This document shows positions 52,096 through 61,076 of a stretch of 64,000 nt of DNA, piece by piece. This DNA is from Fusobacterium nucleatum_L (GTDB lineage Bacteria; Fusobacteriota; Fusobacteriia; Fusobacteriales; Fusobacteriaceae). The stretch lies in assembly GCF_050231725.1 (NCBI RefSeq), contig NZ_CP077172.1, positions 806,001 through 870,000 of the forward strand. Direction: 5' to 3'. The notes below the pieces were generated by a model, which saw only the letters and a program-made list of their open reading frames with translations, was not told the origin of the DNA and made no database searches. Both the position numbers and the translations under genes were made by a program. Each line of letters starts with the position of its first letter. Positions within the stretch are counted from its first letter, which is position 1.

Positions 52096-52752
52096 CTAAA
52101 TCAATTTATTAAATGATTCCACTGATTTCTTATCAGCTATAACCACTAATATGTCTCCTTCTTCTATTATTTCAGTTGCAGTTGGATTAGGTAAAAAATC
52201 TTCATTAGCTTTTTTTATTCCAACTACATTTACTTTATATTTATTTCTAATATCTAATTTTACAAGGCTACTATTCCAAAATATACTAGGAGCTTTCACT
52301 TCAACTAAAACAAAATTATCAGAAAATTTCAAATGCTCTATTATATCTGTATTCATTGTGAGTTCTGCTATTCTTTTTCCCATATGTTCTTCCGGGTAAA
52401 CTATCTCCGTTGCTCCAACTTTTGTAAGAACCTTTCCGTGCTTTTTATTTATAGCTTTTGCTATAATTGTTTTTATTCCCAGTTCTTTCAAATTAAGTGC
52501 TATCATAACACTTGCTTCTATATCTCCAATACAGATAAAGGCAACATCAAAATTTTCTGCCCCTATGTCTTTTAAAATTTTTTCATCACCAGCATCTCCA
52601 ATTATAGCATTCTTTAATATATTATTATCAATTTTATCCTGTACTAACTCTTCACTTATATCTACACCTAAAACGATTTTACCTGCATTATATAAGGTTT
52701 TAGCAACACTTGCTCCAAATCTTCCCAAACCTATAACTAAATACTGTTTCAT
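52096..52752 (-). CDS. potassium uptake regulatory subunit, KtrA-like (RCK domain)
   Basis: The 218-residue cytoplasmic protein has a single RCK_N Rossmann domain (GLGRFGASVAKTLY) and an RCK_C domain (about 140-218). It gates the associated potassium transporter in response to nucleotides, as known for KtrA/TrkA. A single RCK unit and neighbouring single-subunit channel suggest a KtrAB system rather than the double-RCK TrkA. It lies 14 bases after the transporter gene. Confidence 0.88.
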   Translation of the reverse strand: MKQYLVIGLGRFGASVAKTLYNAGKIVLGVDISEELVQDKIDNNILKNAIIGDAGDEKILKDIGAENFDVAFICIGDIEASVMIALNLKELGIKTIIAKAINKKHGKVLTKVGATEIVYPEEHMGKRIAELTMNTDIIEHLKFSDNFVLVEVKAPSIFWNSSLVKLDIRNKYKVNVVGIKKANEDFLPNPTATEIIEEGDILVVIADKKSVESFNKLI

Positions 52753-52766
52753 AACTATCTCCTACT

Positions 52767-54113
52767 CTATCCTATTAAAATATCTTCTTTTGGATATTTT
52801 ACCAAACTTTTTCTATTATTTGTAAAAGCTAATGCAACTGTCATAGGTCCTAATCTCCCTATAAACATTGTTATAATTATTAGAAACTTTGATATTATCC
52901 CTAGACCTGTTGTTATTCCCATACTCAAACCTGTTGTAGAAAAGGCTGATATAACCTCATATATTACCTTATCCGTTGAAAAATTTTCTATTGATAAGAG
53001 AATTGTTATAATAATAGAGATATAAAGTATTGATATTACAACTATTGCTAATGCTTTATTAATCAATTCCCAATCTATTCTTCTTTTAAATACTTCAACA
53101 TATTCTTTTCTTTTTAAAACTCCAAGTGCATAAAATATTAAAATTCCAAAGGTTGTTGTTTTTATTCCTCCTCCTGTTGAACCAGGTGATGCTCCTATAA
53201 ACATAAAAATATATGAAATAAAAACTGTTGCTGGTCTTATATTTTCAAGTGGTACAGTATTAAAACCTGCTGTTCTCAATGTTACACTTTGAAAAAATGA
53301 ATTTATAAGTTTATCTACAAAATTCATAGCTTTTAAGGTGCTTGAATTATTGTATTCAAATACTAAAAATAATATTGTTCCAAAGGTTAAAAGAAAAAAT
53401 GTAATAAGTAAAGCAAATTTTGAGGTTAAACTTAGACTTTTTGACTTTTTCCTCTTAATTATAAAAAGTGAATTTATTGTTACAAAACCTAAGCCACCTA
53501 AAATAATTAAAAATGAAATAGTTAAACTGATTAATTTATCATATTTGAAAATCTCCAAATTATTAGTAAACAGTGAAAAACCAGCATTACAAAATGCCGA
53601 CACTGAATGAAACAGTCCATAAAAAATTGATTTTCCTAATGAATAATATTTAGAAAAGGCATAAGCCAAAATTGAGGCTCCAAGTATTTCAATTACAAAT
53701 ACTGTCAATAATAAATGTTTAATAAAGTTCGTGATACCTCCATTACTATTAGAATTTCTTTCCTCTTTTAAAAGCTCTCTAGTTTCAAAACTCATTTTTC
53801 TACCAATTAAAAGAAAAACTATTATTGAAACTGTCATAACTCCAAGCCCACCTAATTGAATAAAAAACAAAATTATTAATTGCCCTATTGGATTAAAAAC
53901 TTGACTTATATCAACAACTGATAAACCTGTTACACAGATAGCTGAAACTACTGTGAACAAAGAGTCTAAAATTGTTATATTTTGATTTTCTCTTAATGAA
54001 AAAGGCAATTTTAAAAGTATCACTCCAACAAAAATTGCTACTAAAAAGCCAAAAATTAATTTTCTATAAGGAGATAAACTGTCCCACTTTTTTAATAGAC
54101 TTAGTTTTTTCAT
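52767..54113 (-). CDS. potassium/sodium transporter subunit, KtrB/TrkH family
   Basis: The 448-residue membrane protein has four M1-P-M2 repeats of the Trk/Ktr/HKT superfamily with filter-like loops ICVTGLSV, FCNAGFSLF, LRTAGFNT and STTGLSMG. GASPGSTGGGIKTTT is a hallmark. It imports K+, usually driven by Na+ in Ktr systems. The regulator gene follows. In this run the order is MATE, transporter, regulator, mnmG, rsmG. Confidence 0.92.
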   Translation of the reverse strand: MKKLSLLKKWDSLSPYRKLIFGFLVAIFVGVILLKLPFSLRENQNITILDSLFTVVSAICVTGLSVVDISQVFNPIGQLIILFFIQLGGLGVMTVSIIVFLLIGRKMSFETRELLKEERNSNSNGGITNFIKHLLLTVFVIEILGASILAYAFSKYYSLGKSIFYGLFHSVSAFCNAGFSLFTNNLEIFKYDKLISLTISFLIILGGLGFVTINSLFIIKRKKSKSLSLTSKFALLITFFLLTFGTILFLVFEYNNSSTLKAMNFVDKLINSFFQSVTLRTAGFNTVPLENIRPATVFISYIFMFIGASPGSTGGGIKTTTFGILIFYALGVLKRKEYVEVFKRRIDWELINKALAIVVISILYISIIITILLSIENFSTDKVIYEVISAFSTTGLSMGITTGLGIISKFLIIITMFIGRLGPMTVALAFTNNRKSLVKYPKEDILIG

Positions 54114-54127
54114 TTTTCTCCTCTCTT

Positions 54128-55501
54128 TTAAACATTTCTTAATTCTAACATTTCTTCTAGTTTATCTAATTTTTTAATTTCTTTTCTAACTAAAATAAAA
54201 GTAATTAATGTTGCTATACTATCTGCTGTTGGTGCTGCATACCAAATACCATTTAATCCAAAAAATATTGGCAAGATTATTAAACAAGGTATCATAACAA
54301 TAATTTGTCTTGAAAGACTTATAAAAAAACTCATTCTAGGTTTACCCACTGCTTGAAAATAGATTGATGAAACAATTTGAAATCCAACTATCGGAAAAAC
54401 CATAGTATAGGCTTTTAAACCATACTTAGTAATTTCTTGTAATTCATAATTAGTCGTAAAAATCTGAATTAAAGTATTTGAAAATAATCTTACACTTGTA
54501 TATCCTATAATACAGATTATTGTTGCAGCAAAGATACCTTTATACAACGCTTCTTTTACTCTTTTATATTTTTCTGCTCCATAATTATATCCTAAAATTG
54601 GTTGTATTCCTTGATTTATCCCAAAAATAGGCATAGCCATAAAAGTCATAAAAGACTGTACTATTGCCATAGCACCTATGGAAGTATCTCCTCCATATTT
54701 CTTTAAAACTGTATTTAAAATATATGTTACCAAACTAAAACCTAACTGTATCGCAAAAGCTGAACTACCTAAAAGACAAATTTCTTTTGCCTTATAAAAA
54801 TTAAATACTATATCTTTTTTTACTAATTTTATCTTACTTTTATTTGAAGTAAAATAATAAATGGTCCAAAGCATTGACACATACTGTGAAATTATAGTGG
54901 CTATTGCAGCCCCTTTAACTCCCATTCCAAATCCAAAGATAAAGATAGGATCTAAAACTATATTTGTAACAGCTCCTAAAAGCAAGGTTCCCATTGCTAT
55001 TTTAGGGCTACCATCTGACCTTATTACAGAGTTTAAAACCAAACCTAAAATCGCTGCTGGCACTCCAAGATTTATATAAAATAAATAATCTTTTGCATAG
55101 ATAAAAGTTTCATTACTTCCACCTATAAGATAAATTATTTTATCCATATTAAAGTAAATAATTATCATAAGTATAGCAGATATAATAAAAGATAAGAATA
55201 CTGCTACTCCTAAAAATCTTTCAGCTTCTTCTCTATCTTTCATTCCTAATTTTAAAGATACAGCTGCTGCTGAACCTATACCAATTAATAATGAAAACGC
55301 AAATATTAAAATAACTACTGGAAATACTACGCCTATTCCTGTTATTCCTAAGTGTCCTATATCTTTTATATTTCCAATATATATTCTATCTACAACATTG
55401 TATAAAGCATTCACAAACATTCCTACAATAGCTGGAATAGAGAACTTTATAAGCAATTTTGTTATACTCTCTGTTTCCATAAAATTATGTTTATTTTCCA
55501 T
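54128..55501 (-). CDS. MATE family efflux transporter
   Basis: The 457 residues have twelve hydrophobic helices and the features of MATE exporters (IPAIVGMFVNALYNVVDRIYIG at the N-terminus, SDGSPKIAMG and NQGIQPILGYNYGA later). They probably use Na+ or H+ to expel cationic compounds. I placed the start at the ATG 55501. A longer reading to 55609 runs into repeat R2 and its added residues come from the repeat. The gene probably heads the minus-strand run with ktr, mnmG and rsmG. Confidence 0.9.
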   Translation of the reverse strand: MENKHNFMETESITKLLIKFSIPAIVGMFVNALYNVVDRIYIGNIKDIGHLGITGIGVVFPVVILIFAFSLLIGIGSAAAVSLKLGMKDREEAERFLGVAVFLSFIISAILMIIIYFNMDKIIYLIGGSNETFIYAKDYLFYINLGVPAAILGLVLNSVIRSDGSPKIAMGTLLLGAVTNIVLDPIFIFGFGMGVKGAAIATIISQYVSMLWTIYYFTSNKSKIKLVKKDIVFNFYKAKEICLLGSSAFAIQLGFSLVTYILNTVLKKYGGDTSIGAMAIVQSFMTFMAMPIFGINQGIQPILGYNYGAEKYKRVKEALYKGIFAATIICIIGYTSVRLFSNTLIQIFTTNYELQEITKYGLKAYTMVFPIVGFQIVSSIYFQAVGKPRMSFFISLSRQIIVMIPCLIILPIFFGLNGIWYAAPTADSIATLITFILVRKEIKKLDKLEEMLELRNV

Positions 55502-55518
55502 TTTTCCCTTTCTACTTC

Positions 55519-55678
55519 TAAAAAATAGTTCATTACTAGCCAGATTTCTTAACAGATAAAAATTAAGAATTCGCTGCAAATTCGGTAAACTCACTCCGTT
55601 CAAACACACCGAGATTTGCTCGGCTCATTCTATTTAATTTTTATCCTAAAATCTGGAATGTAATTCACTTATTTTTTA
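55519..55678 (+). repeat. dispersed intergenic repeat, family 1, copy R2
   Basis: This 160-bp copy aligns with R1 (6018) and, inverted, with R3 (57301). Ends are TAAAAAATAG and CTTATTTTTTA. The arms pair along their length, for example CCAGATTT and GATAAAAATTAA with their complements. The central stem is CAAAT-TCGGT with ACCGA-g-ATTTG. It lies between clcA (ends 55710) and the MATE start. Confidence 0.88.
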
Positions 55679-55709
55679 TTCATTGTAATATAGAAAAATT
55701 TTTCTAAAT

Positions 55710-57275
55710 CTATTCTATTGATGTATTCTTCATCAATTTTTCTTTTACTTCAGGTACAATTTTTTCTGGTAATAAAAGTACCAATACATCTCCTGCCATC
55801 ATAACTGTTCTTCCCTTAGGTATTTTTTCCACACCATTTCTTATTAAAGCTATTATTAGCACTTCCTCAGGCCAAATAATTTCAGAAATAGCTTTTCCAT
55901 CTAATAAAGATTCTGCCATTACTGCTAATTCTATTGTTATTTTTCCTTGATTTTCCTCATCGACCACATTATCATCTTTTTTCATTCTATCATATAAAAT
56001 TTCATATACTGGTTGTTGTCCTAAAAGTTCTGTCACATAAAAAGATACAACTGCAACTGTTGTTAAAGCTAATAATAAATGAAAACTACCTGTCATTTCC
56101 AATATTAAAATAACCCCAGTAATTGGTGCTCTTACAACTGCAACAAAATATGCTGCCATTCCTAAAACTATCCAATGCACTGTAAAATCTGCTCCTGTTT
56201 GTGCAAATATATCAACTGTTTCTCCAAAAATTTTCCCTATTATTGCCCCTAAAACTAACATAGGTAAAAATATTCCACCTGCAAAACCTGTTGAGTATGA
56301 TATTGCAGTAAATAAAAGTTTAATTACAAAAATAATTATTAAAGTATAGATAACTGCTTTTTCATGAATTAAACCTTCTACTAAGTTATGCCCTCCACCT
56401 GTTACTTCTGGAAGAACAAAACATAAGATAAAAGAAACAGTCATAATAAATGAAACTTTTATCTCTCTTGATAGCTTAACACCATTAAATAAATCTTGGC
56501 ATTTTACCAAAGTTACAGTAAATAATTTTCCAAAGAATGCTATTATTATTCCAAAAATTATATATAGAATAAACTGGAAATATGGGTTTATAGCTAAAGG
56601 ATATTCTATTGGAATATTAAAAGATGTCTGTACTCCAAAAAATCTTCTTCCTACAAAGTCTGCTCCTATACTTGCTACAAAGGCACAAATTAATAATTTC
56701 CCACTTAAATATTTATGTATTTCTTCTATGCTAAACATTACCCCTGCAAGTGGTGCACCAAAAGCTCCTGCAAGTCCTGCACTAGAACCACTTGTCAGCA
56801 GATAATTTCTTTCAACTGTGTCTGTTTTTAATAATTTTGAAGCTCCATATCCAACATAAGAACCTAACTGAACAGAAGGACCTTCTCTACCTAATGATAG
56901 ACCTGCTCCTATTCCTAAAACTCCTGCAAAGAATTTTGCAAGTAACTCAAAAAACCAGTTATTATAGTTTATTCTGCCCAAAATAAGTCCTTTAACTTGT
57001 GGTATTCCACTTCCTGATGTCTTAGGAAATTTCTTAAATAAATAATTTACAACAAGCCCAACTGCTATGAATATAAGCCACATTTTTAACATTGATATTG
57101 GATTATTCAAATTTATATCTGAAAAATATAACTTTCTAAATATTCCTATTTCTTCTAATGCCCATCTATAAGCAGAAACAATAGCTCCTGTTATAAGTCC
57201 TACAACTAGGCAAGTAAGATATAGTTTCCCATTTCCTTTATAGAGTTTCTCCACTGTGTCCTTTGCACTATTCAT
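55710..57275 (-). CDS. clcA: ClC-type chloride channel/transporter with C-terminal RCK_C domain
   Basis: The 521-residue protein has the ClC core with the ion-binding motifs GSGIPQ, GREGPSVQLG (the Glu is the proton/gating glutamate, so an exchanger is likely) and GFAGGIFLPMLVLGA, and a C-terminal TrkA-C-like domain (about 440-515) that may sense a ligand. Substrate (chloride versus fluoride or other anions) is not certain; the standard GREGP favours chloride. It stands alone, bracketed by inverted copies R2 and R3 of repeat family 1. Confidence 0.9.
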   Translation of the reverse strand: MNSAKDTVEKLYKGNGKLYLTCLVVGLITGAIVSAYRWALEEIGIFRKLYFSDINLNNPISMLKMWLIFIAVGLVVNYLFKKFPKTSGSGIPQVKGLILGRINYNNWFFELLAKFFAGVLGIGAGLSLGREGPSVQLGSYVGYGASKLLKTDTVERNYLLTSGSSAGLAGAFGAPLAGVMFSIEEIHKYLSGKLLICAFVASIGADFVGRRFFGVQTSFNIPIEYPLAINPYFQFILYIIFGIIIAFFGKLFTVTLVKCQDLFNGVKLSREIKVSFIMTVSFILCFVLPEVTGGGHNLVEGLIHEKAVIYTLIIIFVIKLLFTAISYSTGFAGGIFLPMLVLGAIIGKIFGETVDIFAQTGADFTVHWIVLGMAAYFVAVVRAPITGVILILEMTGSFHLLLALTTVAVVSFYVTELLGQQPVYEILYDRMKKDDNVVDEENQGKITIELAVMAESLLDGKAISEIIWPEEVLIIALIRNGVEKIPKGRTVMMAGDVLVLLLPEKIVPEVKEKLMKNTSIE

Positions 57276-57300
57276 AATTTTCCCCTTCTAATATATATGA

Positions 57301-57460
57301 TAAAAAAATAAGTGAATTACATTCCAAATTTTAGGATAAAAATTAAATAGAATGAGCCGAACAAAATCAGACTTGTTTGAGTGAAACGAGTTTGTCTGTT
57401 TTGTAGCGAATTCTTAATTTTTATTCGTTAAAAAATTTGGCTAGTAATGAACTATTTTTT
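57301..57460 (-). repeat. dispersed intergenic repeat, family 1, copy R3 (inverted)
   Basis: This copy is in the opposite orientation to R1 and R2. Read on the minus strand, its central stem is CAAAA-CAGAC with GTCTG-a-TTTTG, so both strands of the stem differ from R2 while pairing and the single-base bulge are kept. It lies just upstream of clcA. Confidence 0.88.
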
Positions 57461-57510
57461 GAAATTATTACTTTTCATTATAAAATTTTTTATATATCTA
57501 GTCAAGAAGT

Positions 57511-58155
57511 TTAACAGATACTTCCACCTGATTTTTTAATATCATTTTCAACAGAAAAAATTGTTTCTATTGCAATAGTTATTCCTTTTAAAATATTATC
57601 TAAACTCATACTTGGAGTATCAGCTTTTCCTATTACTTGTTCAGGTAAATATGGTATATGGATAAAACCTGATTTTTTATCCTTATATTTCTTTTCAATT
57701 AAATATCTAACTCCATAAAAAACATGATTACATACAAAAGTTCCTGCTGTATTTGAAATAGAGGCAGGAATATTATTTTTGGTAATTTCACTTTGTATAG
57801 CTTTTATTGGTAGAGTTGAAAAATAAGCATTATCTCCATCAGAATAAATTTTTTCATCAATAGGTTGATTTCCTTCATTGTCTTTTATTCTAAAATCATT
57901 TATATTTATTGCAATTCTTTCTATTGAAATATCTGTTCTTCCTCCTGCTTGCCCTATCGAAAGAATGTAGTCAGGGTCATAACTTTCAATTTCTTTATCT
58001 ATATTTTCTATTGATTTTTTGTATACTGTTGGTATTTCTAAAATTCTAATCTCATTTTCACCAATTTTTTTAGGCAATAATTTTATGACTTCCAATGCAG
58101 GATTTATTTTTTCTCCACCAAAGGGGTCAAAACCTGTAACAAGAATTTTTTTCAT
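57511..58155 (-). CDS. pcp: pyroglutamyl-peptidase I (pyrrolidone-carboxylate peptidase)
   Basis: Pcp removes N-terminal pyroglutamate from peptides. The 214 residues start KILVTGFDPFGGEKINPA and contain the catalytic triad Glu79 (ISIERIAIN), Cys142 (GTFVCNHVFYG) and His166 (GFIHIPYLPEQ). The ATG at 58155 follows AGGAG; the in-frame ATG at 58173 precedes that site. Its start lies 29 bases inside the end of pabC, so it is expressed with the pab genes. Peptide use fits fusobacterial amino acid fermentation. Confidence 0.95.
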   Translation of the reverse strand: MKKILVTGFDPFGGEKINPALEVIKLLPKKIGENEIRILEIPTVYKKSIENIDKEIESYDPDYILSIGQAGGRTDISIERIAININDFRIKDNEGNQPIDEKIYSDGDNAYFSTLPIKAIQSEITKNNIPASISNTAGTFVCNHVFYGVRYLIEKKYKDKKSGFIHIPYLPEQVIGKADTPSMSLDNILKGITIAIETIFSVENDIKKSGGSIC

Positions 58156-58876
58156 AATTTCTCCTATAATCATTAAGTATTTCTTTACTAATTTTTTTTG
58201 ATTTAAAAACTTTCTTTTCTAAATTATTAACTGGCATAATCCCAAATAATGAATTTGTTAAAAAAATCTCATCAGCATTATTTAAAAATTCTAAGTCTAT
58301 TTCACTTTCAATGACATCATAATTTGAAATTATATACTGTCTAACAATTCCATTTAAAAGTCCACAAGATAATTTTGGAGTATATATTTTATCTCCAACT
58401 ACTACAAATATATTACTTGTAGCTCCTTCTGTAATTTGATTTTTACTGTTTAAAAAGATTGGTTCATCATAGCCTGTTTTTTTACTTTTTCTTTTTTCTA
58501 AGATATTATCCCCATAATTTAAAGTTTTATGAAAAGTAAAAATAGAACTTTCATTTCTTCTAACTTCTGGAATATTTAGGCTAAAAGCTCTTTGATAATC
58601 TTTTTCTGTGTAAGTATATTCTCTTTTTAAGAATAATCTATTTTTTTCTGATAAGACTATTTTTAAAACTTCATATTCAAGAGTATTTTTATTATTATTT
58701 AAATGTTGGAACACTTCATCTTTTTCTAACTTATCTATATTTAAGCCTAAATCTACAATAGACTTATTAATTCTTGCTAAGTGTTCATCTAAAAAGATTG
58801 GCTTTCCATTATAAAGTAAAATAGTTTCAAATAGTCCCAAACCAAAGCTATATCCATCATCCAGTTCTATTAGCAT
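58127..58876 (-). CDS. pabC: aminodeoxychorismate lyase-like PabC (class IV aminotransferase fold)
   Basis: PabC releases p-aminobenzoate and pyruvate from aminodeoxychorismate with PLP. The 249 residues show FETILLYNGKPIFLDEHLARI, a candidate PLP lysine in FHKTLNYGDNIL and ITEGATSNIFVV. Class IV enzymes also include branched-chain and D-amino acid aminotransferases; the position directly after pabB supports PabC. It overlaps pabB by 7 bases and pcp by 29. Confidence 0.88.
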   Translation of the reverse strand: MLIELDDGYSFGLGLFETILLYNGKPIFLDEHLARINKSIVDLGLNIDKLEKDEVFQHLNNNKNTLEYEVLKIVLSEKNRLFLKREYTYTEKDYQRAFSLNIPEVRRNESSIFTFHKTLNYGDNILEKRKSKKTGYDEPIFLNSKNQITEGATSNIFVVVGDKIYTPKLSCGLLNGIVRQYIISNYDVIESEIDLEFLNNADEIFLTNSLFGIMPVNNLEKKVFKSKKISKEILNDYRRNYEKNSCYRF

Positions 58877-60222
58877 ATAGCCTCCAAAATGGCTTTTGCC
58901 TTTTGTAAAGTTTCTTCATATTCAAAATCTAACTCAGATTCACAAGTAATTCCTCCACCTACTCCAAGATAGTATTTACCATCTTTATGGATAGCAGTTC
59001 TTATAACAATATTCAAATCACAATCTCCATTAAATGAAACATAACCTATTGAACCTGTGTATAAATCTCTTCTTGAATTTTCTAATTCATCTATTATTTC
59101 CATTGCTCTTATCTTAGGTGCTCCTGTAATTGAACCTCCTGGAAAAGTGGCTTTTATCAAATCTACAAAACTATATTCTTCTTTCAATTTCCCTCTTATT
59201 GTTGAAACTAAATGAAAAACTGTTGAATAAGTTTCTACTTCAAAAAGTTCATCTACAACTACTGACTTTAACTCACAAATACGATTTAAGTCATTTCTTT
59301 CTAAGTCAACTATCATTAAAAGTTCACTTTTATCTTTTTCAGAGTTAGCCAATTCATTCTTTAAAGCTAAATCTTCTTCTGCTGTTACTCCTCTTTTTCT
59401 TGTCCCCTTAATAGGTCTTGTTTCTATAAGTCTATCTTTCATTTTGATAAATCTTTCAGGTGAGGCACTTACAACTTCAAAATTATCAAAATCTAAATAT
59501 GCTCCAAAAGGTGCTGGATTAAATTTCCTTAAATATGAAAATACTTGTAAAGGAGATTTTTTACTTTCTATCATAAGTCTTTGAGTTAAGTTCATTATGT
59601 AAATATCTCCCTCAATGATATAGTCAATAGTCTTTTTGATAGCTTTTAAATACTCATCTTTTTCAAAATTAGATTTAAAGTTTGCAAGATTATTATTTTT
59701 TATTAAATTTTCTTCTTCTATTTTAGTATTTTCTAAAATATTTATTAAATTATCAAAATCTTTTTTATCTTGGTAACTTATGTATATTTCTTGCTTTTCA
59801 ATATCTTCAATTATATAAGTTTTATAAAATCTAATAACTGCTTCTGGTATATCAACATCTTTTTTATGTCTTGTCTTTATATTTTCAAATTTTCTTCCAT
59901 AATCATAAGAAAAATATGCTATTCCTCCTGAAATTAAAGGTAAATCATATTTATTTTCTTGTTTATTTTCTTTTAGAAATCTATCTAAATATTCTTCAAA
60001 ATTTTCATCACTTAATTTATCATTTATATAGAATTTATTATCTTTTTCTTTCAATTCTAAATAAGGGTTTATACCTATTATTGAATATTTTCCATATTTA
60101 TTTTTTAGTGAAGAGTCTAAAAATGAAATCTTATTCTCTTTAAAATTATCTTGACTCATCAATATTCTAAAAATACCATAAATATCAATATATTTTTCAA
60201 GTTTTTTAACTTCTATTCCCAT
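58870..60222 (-). CDS. pabB: aminodeoxychorismate synthase component I PabB
   Basis: PabB uses chorismate and ammonia to form aminodeoxychorismate for folate. The 450 residues have the chorismate-binding block with TRPIKGTRKRG; the Lys in PIKGT is the PabB-specific residue (anthranilate synthases have Ala). DLERNDLNRIC, FPGGSITGAPKIRAMEIID and GSIGYVSFNGDCDLNIVIRT follow. It overlaps pabA by 17 bases and pabC by 7, indicating tight coupling. Confidence 0.94.
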   Translation of the reverse strand: MGIEVKKLEKYIDIYGIFRILMSQDNFKENKISFLDSSLKNKYGKYSIIGINPYLELKEKDNKFYINDKLSDENFEEYLDRFLKENKQENKYDLPLISGGIAYFSYDYGRKFENIKTRHKKDVDIPEAVIRFYKTYIIEDIEKQEIYISYQDKKDFDNLINILENTKIEEENLIKNNNLANFKSNFEKDEYLKAIKKTIDYIIEGDIYIMNLTQRLMIESKKSPLQVFSYLRKFNPAPFGAYLDFDNFEVVSASPERFIKMKDRLIETRPIKGTRKRGVTAEEDLALKNELANSEKDKSELLMIVDLERNDLNRICELKSVVVDELFEVETYSTVFHLVSTIRGKLKEEYSFVDLIKATFPGGSITGAPKIRAMEIIDELENSRRDLYTGSIGYVSFNGDCDLNIVIRTAIHKDGKYYLGVGGGITCESELDFEYEETLQKAKAILEAIC

Positions 60223-60817
60223 TTTTATTTCTCCATTCTCTAGCTAAATCTAAAAAATTTCTAATCATTTCATGCCCATATTCTGTTAAAACTGCTTCTG
60301 GGTGAAATTGTACACTATATAAAGGATAATTCTTATTTGAAAGAGCCATAAGTACTCCATCTTCTGTTTCGGCTTCAATATTAAAATTATTAAGTAATTT
60401 TTCTTTTTCTACAACCAAAGAATGATATCTTGTTACATTAAATTCTTTTGGAAGATTTTTAAAAATATTTTCTCCACTATTTTTTATCTTATGAACTTTT
60501 CCATGAACTGGGCTTTTTCCTTTTTTTACTTCTGCACCAAAAACATGCCCTATTATTTGATGTCCTAAACACACCCCAAATATTGCTACTTTCTTATAAA
60601 ATTGTTTGACTATTTCATTACAAAGTCCACAATCTTTTGGACTTTTTGGTCCTGGGGAAATTATTATTCCCTCCAATTTACCTTTTGCTATTAAATCTTC
60701 AATGTACTTCAAATCAACTAAATCATTACGAATAATTTCCATTTCTATATTTTCTTCTAAAAAATAACTCACAAGGTTATATACAAATGAGTCATAGTTA
60801 TCTATCATAAGAAACAT
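60206..60817 (-). CDS. pabA: glutamine amidotransferase PabA (component II)
   Basis: PabA supplies ammonia from glutamine to PabB. The 203 residues start MIDNYDSFVYNLV and have the class I amidotransferase triad: Cys in FGVCLGHQIIG (about residue 80), His and Glu in VQFHPEAVLTEYG. IISPGPKSP is the oxyanion region. The sequence cannot exclude a dual PabA/TrpG role, but the adjacent PabB carries the PIKGT form. Repeat family 2 copy B lies just upstream. Confidence 0.93.
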   Translation of the reverse strand: MFLMIDNYDSFVYNLVSYFLEENIEMEIIRNDLVDLKYIEDLIAKGKLEGIIISPGPKSPKDCGLCNEIVKQFYKKVAIFGVCLGHQIIGHVFGAEVKKGKSPVHGKVHKIKNSGENIFKNLPKEFNVTRYHSLVVEKEKLLNNFNIEAETEDGVLMALSNKNYPLYSVQFHPEAVLTEYGHEMIRNFLDLAREWRNKNGNRS

Positions 60818-60845
60818 TTTTTTACCTCTCTTATCTATTTTTTTA

Positions 60846-61076
60846 TATATGAAAATAGCAAGTATTTTTAAATAAAAATTAATTTTTCTTGAAAAGTCTA
60901 CTTAAATAAATTTTAAATGAACTTACTGCGACGTCCTATAATGTTGAAAGAGCATTTTGAAGCTCGAGAAACATTATAGGCTGTCAAGTAAGTGATTTAT
61001 AAAATTACAAAGCTATAAAAATCAAATTTTCAAGGAAAATACTTGATATTAACTAGTAACGAACTATTTTCATATA
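60846..61076. repeat. dispersed intergenic repeat, family 2, copy B
   Basis: This 231-bp element is bounded by TATATGAAAATAG (60846-60858) and CTATTTTCATATA (61064-61076). Inner arms also pair (TTTTCTTGAAAA with TTTTCAAGGAAAA, ACTTACT with AGTAAGT). The 58-nt core (60926-60983) has a perfect 11-bp stem CCTATAATGTT with AACATTATAGG around GAGC/GCTC. The right end CTAGTAACGAACTATTTT nearly equals the terminal bases of family 1. It fills the hisR-pabA gap and touches the hisR stop codon. Confidence 0.85.

Noticed and set aside
55502..55609. Extended N-terminus of the MATE exporter
   Set aside because: The extra residues are translated from repeat R2 and precede the ATG at 55501, where the conserved family sequence begins.
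55519..57460. Riboswitch (fluoride or other) upstream of clcA
   Set aside because: The structured sequence upstream of clcA is repeat R3, also found at unrelated genes; no riboswitch consensus was seen.
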